Notes: generated from the letters alone by a model not told the origin. Positions 1 to 9,111 are shown, numbered from the stretch's first letter. The stretch: 42,205 nt of DNA from Prevotella sp. (GCA_021636625.1 JAJWLX010000025.1:1-42205); one strand, 5' to 3'. Numbers and translations are program-made.

Positions 1-64
1 AGGAACGGTGGTTCTTTACTTGATAAACAGTTTGCTTGTGTGCAAATACGTCATACCCCATTAT

Positions 65-176
<112 letters not shown>

Positions 177-183
177 TTTATCA

Positions 184-220
184 AAGCCTCAGATTTCGAA
201 AGATTTCTGAGGCTTTTTTG
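184..220 (+). terminator. rRNA operon terminator
   Basis: A perfect 10-bp stem, AAGCCTCAGA paired with TCTGAGGCTT, is followed by a run of T. It lies just after the 5S gene. Confidence 0.85.
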
Positions 221-221
221 T

Positions 222-352
222 TTTCACGCAGATTGTTTTTTTGTCACGCAGATTTCGCAGATGACGCAGATTCTTTTCTGATGCTTTTTCTTTTTCCCAC
301 AGATTTCACAGATGACACAGATTTTAGACCTGTTCGGTCTTGGATTTCGCAG
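222..352. repeat. Imperfect CAGATTTCACAGATGACACAG repeats
   Basis: Variants of CAC(G/A)CAGATTTC(G/A)CAGATGAC follow each other at about 226-270 and 298-322, with a partial copy near 343-352. They fill the spacer between the 5S terminator and tex. From general experience such units are dispersed in intergenic DNA of this group; copy number elsewhere cannot be checked here. The frame through them encodes a low-complexity peptide that I do not treat as a gene. Confidence 0.6.
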
Positions 353-360
353 ATTTTTTG

Positions 361-368
361 TATCTTTG
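361..368 (+). promoter_or_regulatory. Promoter -7 element of tex
   Basis: TATCTTTG matches the Bacteroidota -7 consensus TAnnTTTG. It lies 24 bases before the tex start codon, leaving a short leader. Confidence 0.7.
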
Positions 369-392
369 CATTCGCAAAAATAAAAATTAATT

Positions 393-2525
393 ATGAATCA
401 ATTTACAAAGATTATTGCAGCCCAACTCAAATTACGTGAGCAGGCTGTCGAGAATACATTGGAGCTTCTTGAAGAAGGATGCACCATTCCTTTTATTTCC
501 CGTTATCGTAAGGAGAAAACGGGAAATATGGATGAGGTGAATATCGAGGCCATCGCTCAGGCAAACGAGAAGTTGAAGGAAATGGCGAAACGAAAAGAAA
601 CCATCCTGAAGACTATTGATGAGCAAGGTAAACTGACAGATGCTCTTAAAGAGCGTATCGAAAACTGTTGGGATGCCACAGAATTGGAGGATATCTATCT
701 TCCTTTCAAGCCTAAGCGCAGAACCCGTGCACAGATTGCCCGTGAGGCAGGCTTGGAACCTTTGGCACAGGTGCTCCTCTTCCAGCGTGAACGCAACCCG
801 CTGCAGGCTGCTAAGAAGTTTGTAGGCGACAAGGTGAAGGATGCTGATGCTGCCCTGCAGGGTGCTAAGGATATCATTGCCGAAATGGTGAGCGAGAGCG
901 AGGAGAGTAGAAATCAGATTCGTGGCGAATTCCGTCGTGGTGCTATCATCACCTCTAAGGTGGTGGCTAAGAAAAAGGATGAGGAGGAAGCACAGCGCTT
1001 CTCTGATTACTTCGATTTCTCAGAACCATTGAAAAGGTGTTCTTCTCATCGGCTGTTGGCTATGCGTCGTGGTGAAGCTGCCGGTTTTCTGCGTATCAGT
1101 ATCTCTGCAGATGATGAACAATGCCAGAGCAAGCTGAAACGCCACTATGTACATGGATATGGTGAGTGCCAGACATTGGTAGGTGAAGCGGTGGATGATG
1201 CCTTTAAGCGTCTTTTGAAACCTAGTATTGAGACTGAGTTTGCGGCTCTCAGTAAACAGAAGGCGGATGAAGAGGCAATTGTGGTTTTTGCTGAGAACCT
1301 GCGCCAGCTCTTGCTCGCTGCTCCTTTAGGTCAGAAGCGAGTGATGGCGGTGGATCCTGGTTTTGCCAATGGTTGCAAGACTTGTTGTCTGGATGCACAA
1401 GGTAATCTGATTCATCATGAAATCGTTTTCCCTCATCCTCCCCGTAACAAGAAGAGCGAGGCTACTGCTGCCATCCAGCGCATGGTGAAGATGTATCAGG
1501 TAGAGGCGATGGCTGTGGGTAATGGTACGGCAAGCCGTGAAACCAGCGACTGGTTACATGAAATAAGTTATCCACACCCTGTGGATATCTATGTTGTCAG
1601 TGAAGATGGTGCTTCTATTTACTCGGCTTCGAAGATAGCCAGAGATGAATTCCCTGATGAGGATGTCACTGTGCGTGGTGCCGTAAGTATCGGCCGACGA
1701 CTGATGGACCCGCTGGCTGAGTTGGTGAAGATTGACCCGAAGAGCATCGGTGTGGGACAGTATCAGCATGATGTGGATCAAACACAGCTTAAGAAGAGCT
1801 TGGATACCGTGGTGATGAGTTGTGTAAACTCGGTGGGTGTTAACCTAAATACTGCATCCCAGCATCTCCTGACCTACGTGAGTGGTCTCGGTCCTACTCT
1901 TGCCAAGAATATTGTGGAATACCGTAAGGAGAATGGAGCCTTCGCTTCGCGTGCGCAGTTGAAGAAAGTGCCACGTCTGGGGCCTTCTGCTTTCGAGCAG
2001 TGTGCTGGCTTCCTCCGTATTCCTGGAGCCAAGAATCCTTTGGATAACAGTGCTGTGCATCCTGAGCGTTATGCCTTGGTTGAGCAGATGGCGAAAGATC
2101 AGGGAGTCACCGTGAAGCAGCTGGTGGAAGATAAGGATTTGCAGAAGAAAATAGATATTAAGAAATATGTCTCTACTGAGGTGGGTATGCCTACTTTGAT
2201 GGATATTATGGCTGAGCTTGACAAACCTGGTTTGGATCCTCGTGGAGAGGTTGAAAAATTTGAGTTTGATGCGAGCATCAAGACCATTGAGGATCTGCAG
2301 GAGGGCATGGTAGTGCCTGGCATCGTAACCAATATCACCAAATTTGGCGCCTTTGTAGATATAGGTGTTCACAATGATGGATTGGTTCACGTTTCACAGA
2401 TGTCAAACCGCTACATCAGTGACCCTAGTGAAGTGGTGAAGCTCCATGAGCATGTGATGGTGAGAGTGACAGAAGTGGATTTGAAGCGCAAGCGCATTGC
2501 CTTGTCAATGAAGGGAGTGAAATAA
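393..2525 (+). CDS. tex: Tex family RNA-binding protein (S1 domain)
   Basis: Tex is a cytoplasmic nucleic-acid-binding transcription accessory protein, thought to act on transcription complexes or RNA turnover. The 710 residues show the full Tex order: an N-terminal helical Tex domain (about 1-190), a YqgF/RNase H-like domain beginning at RVMAVDPGFANGCKT (about 315-450), helix-hairpin-helix motifs (about 485-565, with YVSGLGPTLAKNIVEYR), and a C-terminal S1 domain (about 636-706, GIVTNITKFGAFVDIG). The length is close to the family norm of 700-780. The start is the ATG just after a good promoter. Its stop overlaps the start of the next gene by one base (TAATG), which suggests translational coupling. 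Confidence 0.95.
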   Translation: MNQFTKIIAAQLKLREQAVENTLELLEEGCTIPFISRYRKEKTGNMDEVNIEAIAQANEKLKEMAKRKETILKTIDEQGKLTDALKERIENCWDATELEDIYLPFKPKRRTRAQIAREAGLEPLAQVLLFQRERNPLQAAKKFVGDKVKDADAALQGAKDIIAEMVSESEESRNQIRGEFRRGAIITSKVVAKKKDEEEAQRFSDYFDFSEPLKRCSSHRLLAMRRGEAAGFLRISISADDEQCQSKLKRHYVHGYGECQTLVGEAVDDAFKRLLKPSIETEFAALSKQKADEEAIVVFAENLRQLLLAAPLGQKRVMAVDPGFANGCKTCCLDAQGNLIHHEIVFPHPPRNKKSEATAAIQRMVKMYQVEAMAVGNGTASRETSDWLHEISYPHPVDIYVVSEDGASIYSASKIARDEFPDEDVTVRGAVSIGRRLMDPLAELVKIDPKSIGVGQYQHDVDQTQLKKSLDTVVMSCVNSVGVNLNTASQHLLTYVSGLGPTLAKNIVEYRKENGAFASRAQLKKVPRLGPSAFEQCAGFLRIPGAKNPLDNSAVHPERYALVEQMAKDQGVTVKQLVEDKDLQKKIDIKKYVSTEVGMPTLMDIMAELDKPGLDPRGEVEKFEFDASIKTIEDLQEGMVVPGIVTNITKFGAFVDIGVHNDGLVHVSQMSNRYISDPSEVVKLHEHVMVRVTEVDLKRKRIALSMKGVK

Positions 2526-2872
2526 TGGATATGAATCAATATATAAACAAAGGTGAAACCCTCGGTAAAGAGGGTTTCACCCATTTTGGAGACAGTACTA
2601 ATCAAGACAGTTGCTCTCTATCCAGTATCTCTCAAGACTGTATAGAGTCGGCTTATTGCTTTATTCATCAGAAGCTTCGTGTCTATGAGTTTTCTACCAA
2701 TCCCACGCAGCGTGATGATATCGAATATGCTATCAGCCAGTATGTGGATGGCATGAATCCACAGCTTTACCAGCTGCTTGCTGATGGAAGAGATGGTTTC
2801 CTTCTCGACCATGTAAGTTTTGAGCAGGATATGAGAAAGGCACAGGAGCAACTGGAAAAAATGATGGTGTAA
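2525..2872 (+). CDS. Small hypothetical protein coupled to tex
   Basis: I do not recognise a named family. The 115-residue product is soluble and mildly acidic. It has helical-looking segments (IESAYCFIHQKLRVYEF; DDIEYAISQYVDGMNPQLY) and no signal peptide or membrane segment. The ATG overlaps the tex stop; a second ATG two codons later is equally possible. The first part of the gene contains a perfect hairpin (2552-2580), and residues before about 25 look less constrained than the rest, so the N-terminus may be poorly conserved. The gene converges on the Schlafen-type gene with a gap of 5 bases. Confidence 0.7.
   Translation: MDMNQYINKGETLGKEGFTHFGDSTNQDSCSLSSISQDCIESAYCFIHQKLRVYEFSTNPTQRDDIEYAISQYVDGMNPQLYQLLADGRDGFLLDHVSFEQDMRKAQEQLEKMMV
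2552..2580 (+). other. Perfect 12-bp hairpin inside start of coding region
   Basis: GGTGAAACCCTC pairs perfectly with GAGGGTTTCACC across a GGTAA-type loop. It sits 27 bases after the tex stop, where a terminator would be expected, yet it lies within codons of the following small gene. No long T-run follows (CATTTTGG), so it is more likely an attenuating or mRNA-stabilising structure than a strong terminator. Confidence 0.6.
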
Positions 2873-2877
2873 CCTGT

Positions 2878-5800
2878 TTATTTCAAATTACAGTCGGGAA
2901 GAACTGCCATGCATCTTCTTCCTTCTACGGTTTTCAGGATGCATCCGATGGTCTTTCTACCGATGTTTCTATTGACAGGGACTTGATCCTGCGCAATTAC
3001 TTCTACATAATGAACGCCGGCATTCGGTACATCCATAGGAAGGGTACCTTCTGCCTGCATCTTGCCGTGTTCGAATCTGTCAACATCATCAAATCTGACG
3101 TAATGGTTGGTCTTGCCGTCAATGAATCCCACACATACAGAGTCCTTGTCTGAGGCAACGGACGCAAAGATGAGTTTTTCGCCAGCGTAACGCTTGAATG
3201 CTCTGCCTCGTTCTCTCTGCAAGAGCTCTGCCATCGAAACCTTGCATACCTTTCCGCTTTCATAGACAAGAATGAGCCATCCTTCTTCTTCGTCTTCATG
3301 AACAGCCAGTTTCAGGCGATAATCCTGCCAGTCGTCTTCATCCAGTATCTTGTATTCGTCCGTGTCCATCAGACAGATGACTGCCGTGATAGGGCGGTAG
3401 CCTTCCTCGTAATCGTGCAATGCATTGTTGCGCAGACGTGAGGTTTGGATGTGGGCGGTGATAGGAGCAGATTCTACATGCTTAGTGGAGTTTTTTGACT
3501 CCTTGATGGCTAGAGTGTTTTCTAACGTAGTCGGCATTTCTTCCTGCGTAACCACTGCATGCGGAATGTGCTCTTCTGCCCATTGTTTTCTGATGGCAAG
3601 GAATTTGTCCTTGTAGGTATCGTTTACCTTGCGCGCAGATGTACCCATGCGTTCATAATATACATTGCCTACGGCTTTAGGTGTAGGGCATGGCTCGATG
3701 TCGATGATGAGTACCGCATTGCTGATATCCGTATCGAAGTGAGTATGTATATAATGTGCTCCTTCCTGACCTAGATAATAGATAATCTGATTGTTGACAT
3801 ATACCTCATACTTATCTCTGGAGCCTTTGAAGAGCGGGTTCTTCAAGTCCTCTTCCAATCCCATTTCATAGCCAATATCTGATACGCCCAGATAGAGATG
3901 GCCGCCCTCGGCATTGAGAAAGGCACATATTTCCTGCATAATCTTGACGGTTTGTGCCTGCACATCCACTCGCATAGAGTTTTCCGGATAGATGATGGAT
4001 GTCTTGAACTCGGTATGGAAATCTTCCTTGCCATAGTTCTTCTTGTTGGAAGATGACTTGTGGAGTTTCAGAAGAGCGCGAATCTTGTCGAGGATATCAC
4101 CGGCTTGGGTGAGAAGTCCCGATTTCTTCACGAAGTTATGAGAGAGCACGAGCGATGCCAATTGCTGCAGGTGAGGATCTTCTGTAAGACAGCTCCAACG
4201 ATACAGGTCTTCGTAGTGTTCCTCGCTATCCAGACAACCGATGATACGCAATTGCATAAAGTCGTGGCGAAGGATGGCATTGCGTTCAAATAATTCCGGT
4301 TCCTTTTCGGCGATGTGTTCAATCTTGTTGATATCTACCTTATCTAATGTCGCAAAGTCGTTGAGTACCTCCAGGAGCGTAAGTCGACTATCGTAATAAC
4401 TGGTTCTCTCCTTGCTGTCGAGCATGATGGCAAGAAGTCGGCAGAAATTGAGATAGTTGTATGCCTTGATCTTGTCTTCTTCTAGGGTGGCTTTGGCATC
4501 TATGATGCTCATCATTTCCGATACATATACTTTCTCTATAGGCATCGCATTAGCCAATTCATCCTTTTCATTCTTTGGATTGTAAACCTCATGTGCTGCA
4601 TACCCCAGCATCAGCTGATGGAAAGCATCGGCAAGACTGAATCGGCTTTCCGGTGATTCCCGCAGGAAGGTGCCGTTGAGATAACCATTGGTTCCTTCCG
4701 TGATGTTATCAACTTCTATCACCATACCTTTTTTCAAATCATCGAGAGTCATGCCAGGGGCAGGACATACGGAAACAGAAAAGCCTTCGCTGCTTACGGC
4801 AGGAACACGAGGTACGTCGGATACCTGGTTGAAGAGCAGACAGGTGAGGCGAGAGTTATAAAACAGATCGTTTACTCGTACGTCGTCTGCGTATTCGCTG
4901 ATCATATCACGCATGGCAAAGACATAACTTCCATCATTGTTGACTTCTTTTACGTAAGCATGCAACAAGAGCGGCATCCCTTGATATTCAAACGACTGGG
5001 TATTGATGTCGCCAGGGAAGAAAGGTACAACATCGTTTAAAACATCTAACGTTCCCACTCCCTCACAACCTTCTTCTACTACTTTGCATTCAAATAAGAG
5101 CTGTCCTGCCAATTGTTTGGTTACGATGATGGTAGTTTCATCATCTATATAGAGTTTTCTGTTTTGCTTTTTTGAGGACTTACGCTTTTGGGAGAATAGA
5201 GAATGGTTGATGTATTCCCACAGCTCCTTATAGTGTTCGATGGTAGTACCTACTTTTCCACGTAGTTTTACCGGTGGTTTTTCGTCCAGGCGGATGGAAA
5301 GTCCATGCCATAATCCCATACGTGAAGAGAGAGGCATATATACATTCTCTTTATCCAAATCCTTTGGCTGTATGGTGATAGCTTGCTCGTTGACGGTGAG
5401 AAGAGTTGTTTCATTCTCATATTTGGCAGGTTCAAAACTCTCCACGGTTTCATTGTCCTGTTGGGAGCAGAGCATATTGGCGAGGACGAATGCGTCATCG
5501 CTGTTGAAAGGAAGGGCTGCATTGAATTCTGTCGGGGTGAAGAGAGAAAGGAATGCTTTCTGGAGAGTCTTGTTAGGGTCGCTTACATTCATCAGCGAAA
5601 CCAAGCGATAGAGTAATGCCTGATTCAATGAGTTATCGTAAATTTTATGCGATGCATGACGTCCCAGTATCAGCTCGATGGTCAAAACCTGAATCATGGT
5701 TTCCTTGGTTGTTGCATCGCTGGAGAGTCTGTCTGTCTGGTGATAGATATTCTCTACATAGCTTTGTAACAGTTTGAGCCATTGCATCTGAAAGGGTTTC

Positions 5801-6744
5801 CTGTTCCAAAGATATACCTGCTGGCTGCGAAGGGTGGTCAGGATAGACGTGATGAGTTTTTCCATAATCGAAAAGTCGAGCATGAAGATGCATTGCATGA
5901 TGCAGAACTGCTTGCGTGGATGGTAGATATAGGCACAAGTGGATAGAGTGGAAAGAATCTGGCTGATGGTATGCTCGGCCTTTCCCTCTCTTAATATTCT
6001 GATGGCTTGAATGTAGTAAGATATCAGTTCGATGATATCGGTAAATCGCTGTTCGAGCAGCATGCGCTCGGCTTCCTTGCATCGGGGTAGTAGATACTCT
6101 CCCTGTAGCGTTTCGATGCATTGGGAATGAATCTGCAGGAGTAATGTCTGTAATTCATCTTGGCTGAGATGATTGGAGATGCCAGCTATCCATCGGTGGC
6201 ACTCCAGGTCGAAGATGTCTGAAGGCGTATCTCCGAGCATCAGATTTCTGAACTCAGGAGTATTCCAGTTTTCATCGCCTATGATTTCACGAAAATCTTT
6301 ATCTGAAAGTGAAAACTCCGACTTATCGGCGCCCAATACTTCTACGAGTTGTACCTCCATGTATTTCTGGCGGAATTTCATCACTCTGCATCTTACTCTA
6401 GGAGTGAGCGCTGCATTGATGATGGTATCTCTTTTTAACATGGCCGTGAAGCCGTATTCGTCTTCCAGGTGATAGAAATCACCTAATGTCATCTTGATCT
6501 TGAAATCCACCTCATCATTTTCCTTATAATGTTTTCTCATGAGGTGTTCTATGTTCTGGGAAATGAAAACCTTGCCTAGATGGGTTGTAATCATCAGACA
6601 GTCAAGTGTCTTAGGGGCGGGTTGCCTCCTTTGGAAGTCAATCTGTCCTACCTTGTAAATTCTGTTTTCTACTTCGATGACGAACTTATGTTCTTCTTCA
6701 TCAATGCGCAGAACCTTTGCCTTGATATTCTTGTAATTATTCAT
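2878..6744 (-). CDS. Large Schlafen/AlbA_2-domain protein
   Basis: The product has 1288 residues, far larger than the usual 400-600 of AlbA_2 proteins. A Schlafen AlbA_2 domain lies at about 904-1055: it opens with GKEDFHTEFKTSIIYPE and contains EICAFLNAEGGHLYLGVSD, the glycine-rich core, then ERMGTSARKV. The family is linked to nucleic acid or nucleotide binding and often annotated as ATP-binding. The first ~130 residues (IKAKVLRIDEEEHKFVIEVE; EVDFKIKMTLGDFYHLED) and parts of 480-720 have short beta-rich, OB/S1-like character, which is my reading and not a firm domain call. The middle (200-400, 720-900) looks alpha-helical and repeat-like. No signal peptide or membrane segment is seen. It is transcribed alone from its own promoter. 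The specific role is unknown. Confidence 0.8.
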   Translation of the reverse strand: MNNYKNIKAKVLRIDEEEHKFVIEVENRIYKVGQIDFQRRQPAPKTLDCLMITTHLGKVFISQNIEHLMRKHYKENDEVDFKIKMTLGDFYHLEDEYGFTAMLKRDTIINAALTPRVRCRVMKFRQKYMEVQLVEVLGADKSEFSLSDKDFREIIGDENWNTPEFRNLMLGDTPSDIFDLECHRWIAGISNHLSQDELQTLLLQIHSQCIETLQGEYLLPRCKEAERMLLEQRFTDIIELISYYIQAIRILREGKAEHTISQILSTLSTCAYIYHPRKQFCIMQCIFMLDFSIMEKLITSILTTLRSQQVYLWNRKPFQMQWLKLLQSYVENIYHQTDRLSSDATTKETMIQVLTIELILGRHASHKIYDNSLNQALLYRLVSLMNVSDPNKTLQKAFLSLFTPTEFNAALPFNSDDAFVLANMLCSQQDNETVESFEPAKYENETTLLTVNEQAITIQPKDLDKENVYMPLSSRMGLWHGLSIRLDEKPPVKLRGKVGTTIEHYKELWEYINHSLFSQKRKSSKKQNRKLYIDDETTIIVTKQLAGQLLFECKVVEEGCEGVGTLDVLNDVVPFFPGDINTQSFEYQGMPLLLHAYVKEVNNDGSYVFAMRDMISEYADDVRVNDLFYNSRLTCLLFNQVSDVPRVPAVSSEGFSVSVCPAPGMTLDDLKKGMVIEVDNITEGTNGYLNGTFLRESPESRFSLADAFHQLMLGYAAHEVYNPKNEKDELANAMPIEKVYVSEMMSIIDAKATLEEDKIKAYNYLNFCRLLAIMLDSKERTSYYDSRLTLLEVLNDFATLDKVDINKIEHIAEKEPELFERNAILRHDFMQLRIIGCLDSEEHYEDLYRWSCLTEDPHLQQLASLVLSHNFVKKSGLLTQAGDILDKIRALLKLHKSSSNKKNYGKEDFHTEFKTSIIYPENSMRVDVQAQTVKIMQEICAFLNAEGGHLYLGVSDIGYEMGLEEDLKNPLFKGSRDKYEVYVNNQIIYYLGQEGAHYIHTHFDTDISNAVLIIDIEPCPTPKAVGNVYYERMGTSARKVNDTYKDKFLAIRKQWAEEHIPHAVVTQEEMPTTLENTLAIKESKNSTKHVESAPITAHIQTSRLRNNALHDYEEGYRPITAVICLMDTDEYKILDEDDWQDYRLKLAVHEDEEEGWLILVYESGKVCKVSMAELLQRERGRAFKRYAGEKLIFASVASDKDSVCVGFIDGKTNHYVRFDDVDRFEHGKMQAEGTLPMDVPNAGVHYVEVIAQDQVPVNRNIGRKTIGCILKTVEGRRCMAVLPDCNLK

Positions 6745-6784
6745 ATAGAATGGTTTTTTGTGATATGATGTTATAATAATACTG

Positions 6785-6792
6785 CAAAGATA
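6785..6792 (-). promoter_or_regulatory. Promoter -7 element of the Schlafen-type gene
   Basis: On the minus strand this reads TATCTTTG, a perfect TAnnTTTG match, 40 bases before the ATG. Confidence 0.65.
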
Positions 6793-6893
6793 TATATATT
6801 CTGTGAATTTTCAGTATTTTCTCGTTAAAAAAACTCTAATTTTAACAAAGCATAAAAAGTTGGCATAACGTATGATGTTATGAATATTTTTTG

Positions 6894-6901
6894 TATATTT
6901 G
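6894..6901 (+). promoter_or_regulatory. Promoter -7 element of the alcohol dehydrogenase
   Basis: TATATTTG matches TAnnTTTG and is followed by the start codon 33 bases on. It is divergent from the Schlafen-type promoter about 100 bases away. Confidence 0.65.
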
Positions 6902-6934
6902 CATTTTCGATAGAACATTAATAAACTAGAGACG

Positions 6935-7966
6935 ATGAAAGCATTTACATATATTAAAAAAGGAGAATTCGCTTTTGTTGAGAAAGCGAAACCTACCATC
7001 AAGGATGCCAAGGATGCTATAGTGAGAGTAACAATGAGCAGTATCTGTACCAGCGACCTGCATATCAAGCATGGTTCAGTGCCTCGTGCCGTACCTGGTA
7101 TTACCGTGGGGCATGAGATGGTGGGTGTTGTAGAAGAAGTAGGCGGGCAGGTTACCCATGTGAAGCCGGGCGATAGAGTAACGGTGAATGTGGAGACTTA
7201 TTGTGGCGAATGCTTCTACTGCCAGCATGGATACGTAAACAACTGTACTTCTCCTCATGGTGGCTGGGCGTTGGGGTGCAGGATAGATGGCGGCCAGACG
7301 GAATACGTCAGAGTTCCGTATGCCACTACCGGATTGAATAAGATTCCTGATACGGTGAGCGATGAGCAGGCACTCTTTGTTGGCGATATTCTTGCCACTG
7401 GATTCTGGGCAACCCGAATCTCGGAAATAAAGGAAGAAGATACGGTTCTCATTATCGGAGCAGGTCCTACGGGAGTTTGCTGTTTGCTCTGCACCTTACT
7501 GAAGAATCCTGGAAAAATCATCGTTTGCGAGAAATCTGAAGCTAGGAGAGCATTTATCCAGGAACATTATCCGCAGGTTCTTGTGGTAGAACCGGAAGAT
7601 TGCGAAACCTTCGTCGAGGAACAGAGTTTGCATGGTGGAGCCGATGTGGTGATGGAAGTAGCTGGTGGTTCGGATACCTTCCAGTTGGCATGGAAGTGTG
7701 CCCGTCCTAATGCCATCGTTACTATTGTTGCTATGTATGATAAGCCCCAGATGCTTCCGCTTCCTGATATGTATGGCAAGAATCTCATTTTCAAGACGGG
7801 TGGAGTAGATGGCTGTGATTGTGAGGAAATCCTGAGCTTGATAGCACAGGGCAAGATAGATACCACTCCTCTCATTACCCATCGTTTTCCGTTATCTAGA
7901 ATAGAGGAAGCTTACGATGTGTTTGAGAATAGAAAAGATGGGGTTATCAAGGTTGCTCTATATTGA
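6935..7966 (+). CDS. Zinc-dependent alcohol dehydrogenase (MDR superfamily)
   Basis: This is a cytoplasmic medium-chain dehydrogenase/reductase that would oxidise an alcohol or reduce a carbonyl compound with NAD(P). Catalytic zinc ligands are visible as C38 (SSICTSD) and H60-E61 in the GHE motif. The structural zinc site is complete with four cysteines at 90, 93, 96 and 104 (CGECFYCQHGYVNNC). The Rossmann glycine motif is at about 168-175 (IIGAGPTGVCC). At 343 residues it is normal for the family. It stands alone, so the substrate cannot be assigned from context; butanediol, isopropanol or sorbitol-type enzymes are all possible. Confidence 0.92.
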   Translation: MKAFTYIKKGEFAFVEKAKPTIKDAKDAIVRVTMSSICTSDLHIKHGSVPRAVPGITVGHEMVGVVEEVGGQVTHVKPGDRVTVNVETYCGECFYCQHGYVNNCTSPHGGWALGCRIDGGQTEYVRVPYATTGLNKIPDTVSDEQALFVGDILATGFWATRISEIKEEDTVLIIGAGPTGVCCLLCTLLKNPGKIIVCEKSEARRAFIQEHYPQVLVVEPEDCETFVEEQSLHGGADVVMEVAGGSDTFQLAWKCARPNAIVTIVAMYDKPQMLPLPDMYGKNLIFKTGGVDGCDCEEILSLIAQGKIDTTPLITHRFPLSRIEEAYDVFENRKDGVIKVALY

Positions 7967-8023
7967 GGTTTTCATATAAGTTGCCCTTTATTGAGGTTTC
8001 ATGTAAATTGAGATTTCACATAA
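7962..8023. repeat. Three short degenerate repeats
   Basis: The unit ATTGAGRTTTCAYRTAA occurs at about 7962-7979 (with one extra T), 7990-8006 and 8007-8023. The first copy begins in the stop region of the alcohol dehydrogenase gene. Confidence 0.5.
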
Positions 8024-8067
8024 AAACAGGGCGCAAGCTATTCCTGTTGCGGAAAAAGCTTGCGCCC
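8022..8067 (-). terminator. Terminator of the outer-membrane protein gene
   Basis: An 11-bp perfect stem, GGGCGCAAGCT (8029-8039) with AGCTTGCGCCC (8057-8067). On the minus strand it is followed by TGTTTTTATG, so it mainly serves the minus-strand gene. It could also stop the convergent dehydrogenase transcript. Confidence 0.8.
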
Positions 8068-8105
8068 TTGATATATTTACGATGAGTAAATGAGCTTTTC
8101 TAAGA

Positions 8106-8639
8106 TTAGAACTTGTAGATAGCACCAAAAGAAATGTTGCTAGCATCTACATCAACTCCGAATGTAGATGAGCTCTTGCCCTCTTCTGGAGAATAACCTC
8201 TGTAACCGAGGAAGCCAATCTTAGAGATGAATTCAACATGCTTTGTAAGCTTAACAGCCAAACCTGGCTTGATGCCTACCTCGTAGAAGTCGCCACCGCC
8301 CTTGCTTACACTGCCATAACCGATAGTACCCTCGAAGAAGAGATCAACTACCTTGCTCTCTACTGCTGCATAGCGTACGTAAGGAGCAATAGTGAAGGTA
8401 GTAGCATCGCCAACAGGAGAAATCTTGCAAACTTCGCCCTTCTGGATACCTACCTCGATACCGGCATCCCACTTGTTGTTGAACTGATAACCAATCTCAG
8501 GGATGAGCTTGTAAGCAGTCTTGCTGTCACCATCACCGATCTTGTTGCTAGAGATACCAGCAGTACCACCGATGTAAACCTGTGCGCTAGCGCAAACAGA
8601 AACGAGAGCCATAGCGAGGCTCAACATAATTTTCTTCAT
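8106..8639 (-). CDS. Outer membrane beta-barrel protein
   Basis: The 177-residue product begins with a clear signal peptide (MKKIMLSLAMALVSVCASAQ, cleavage near residue 20). Short alternating amphipathic strands then follow, such as VYIGGTAGISSNKIG, KWDAGIEVGIQKGE and APYVRYAAVESK, and it ends in F, as small outer-membrane barrels do. It fits the 8-strand OMP_b-brl class of small porin-like proteins. The function is probably structural or a minor channel; substrates are unknown. It has its own promoter and terminator and is monocistronic. Confidence 0.87.
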   Translation of the reverse strand: MKKIMLSLAMALVSVCASAQVYIGGTAGISSNKIGDGDSKTAYKLIPEIGYQFNNKWDAGIEVGIQKGEVCKISPVGDATTFTIAPYVRYAAVESKVVDLFFEGTIGYGSVSKGGGDFYEVGIKPGLAVKLTKHVEFISKIGFLGYRGYSPEEGKSSSTFGVDVDASNISFGAIYKF

Positions 8640-8700
8640 AATTAATCTTTTAAACCGAAATTAATACTTTGTTTCTTTTCTTTTATTGGAATTCCGTGGG

Positions 8701-8708
8701 CAAAGGTA
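8701..8708 (-). promoter_or_regulatory. Promoter -7 element of the barrel protein gene
   Basis: On the minus strand this reads TACCTTTG. It lies about 62 bases upstream of the ATG. Confidence 0.65.
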
Positions 8709-8861
8709 TAGGAAATATGCGAAAAACAAGAATAGTTTATCTGGTTTTCTTGTAAAATCTGGGAATTTGTTGATTTAAATCAAAAAACGTGGTTATGTGA
8801 CGACTGTTTCTTCCAATATCTATGAGTAAGTAGGTTGATGATAACTTCCTGGTTTCTAGAA

Positions 8862-8900
8862 AGAAAAATCCTAACTGCTTATTATCAAGTAGTTAGGATT
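8862..8900 (-). terminator. Terminator of tRNA-Leu
   Basis: AATCCTAACT (8867-8876) pairs with AGTTAGGATT (8891-8900). On the minus strand TTTCTTTCT follows. It ends the tRNA transcript 8 bases after the tRNA. Confidence 0.75.
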
Positions 8901-8908
8901 TTCTTCGG

Positions 8909-8990
8909 TGCGCCTGATAGGACTCGAACCTACACGGCCTAAACCACTAGATCCTAAGTCTAGCGCGTCTACCAATTTCGCCACAAGCGC
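8909..8990 (-). tRNA. tRNA-Leu (anticodon UAG)
   Basis: Read on the minus strand, the 7-bp acceptor GCGCTTG pairs with CAGGCGC (one G-T). The anticodon arm is CTAGA-CTTAGGA-TCTAG with anticodon TAG, the T-loop is GGTTCGAGTCC, and there is a long variable arm of the class II type, as expected for leucine. The discriminator is A. The 3' CCA is not encoded. Confidence 0.95.
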
Positions 8991-9001
8991 ATTTGTGAGT
9001 G

Positions 9002-9009
9002 CAAAGATA
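9002..9009 (-). promoter_or_regulatory. Promoter -7 element of tRNA-Leu
   Basis: On the minus strand this reads TATCTTTG, 11 bases before the mature 5' end of the tRNA. Confidence 0.65.
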
Positions 9010-9083
9010 CAATAAATATTCGAATAAAAAGAAGAAATGAGCAGAAAAAAGCGGGTTTGTTTGTTTTTTACGAGAAATAATGG

Positions 9084-9091
9084 TACTTTTG
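9084..9091 (+). promoter_or_regulatory. Promoter -7 element of the histidine phosphatase
   Basis: TACTTTTG matches TAnnTTTG, with TTTG-like sequence about 20 bases upstream as the -33 element. Confidence 0.6.
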
Positions 9092-9111
9092 CAGGCAAAC
9101 TGAAAATAATC

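Noticed and set aside
1..64. End of 23S rRNA
   Set aside because: No recognisable 3' end of 23S; it reads as internal spacer of the rRNA operon.
218..439. Open frame with NADFADDADSF/TDFTDDTDF-type peptide
   Set aside because: It is only the translation of the CACAGATTTCACAGATGAC repeats, overlaps the tex promoter and start, and has no independent support.
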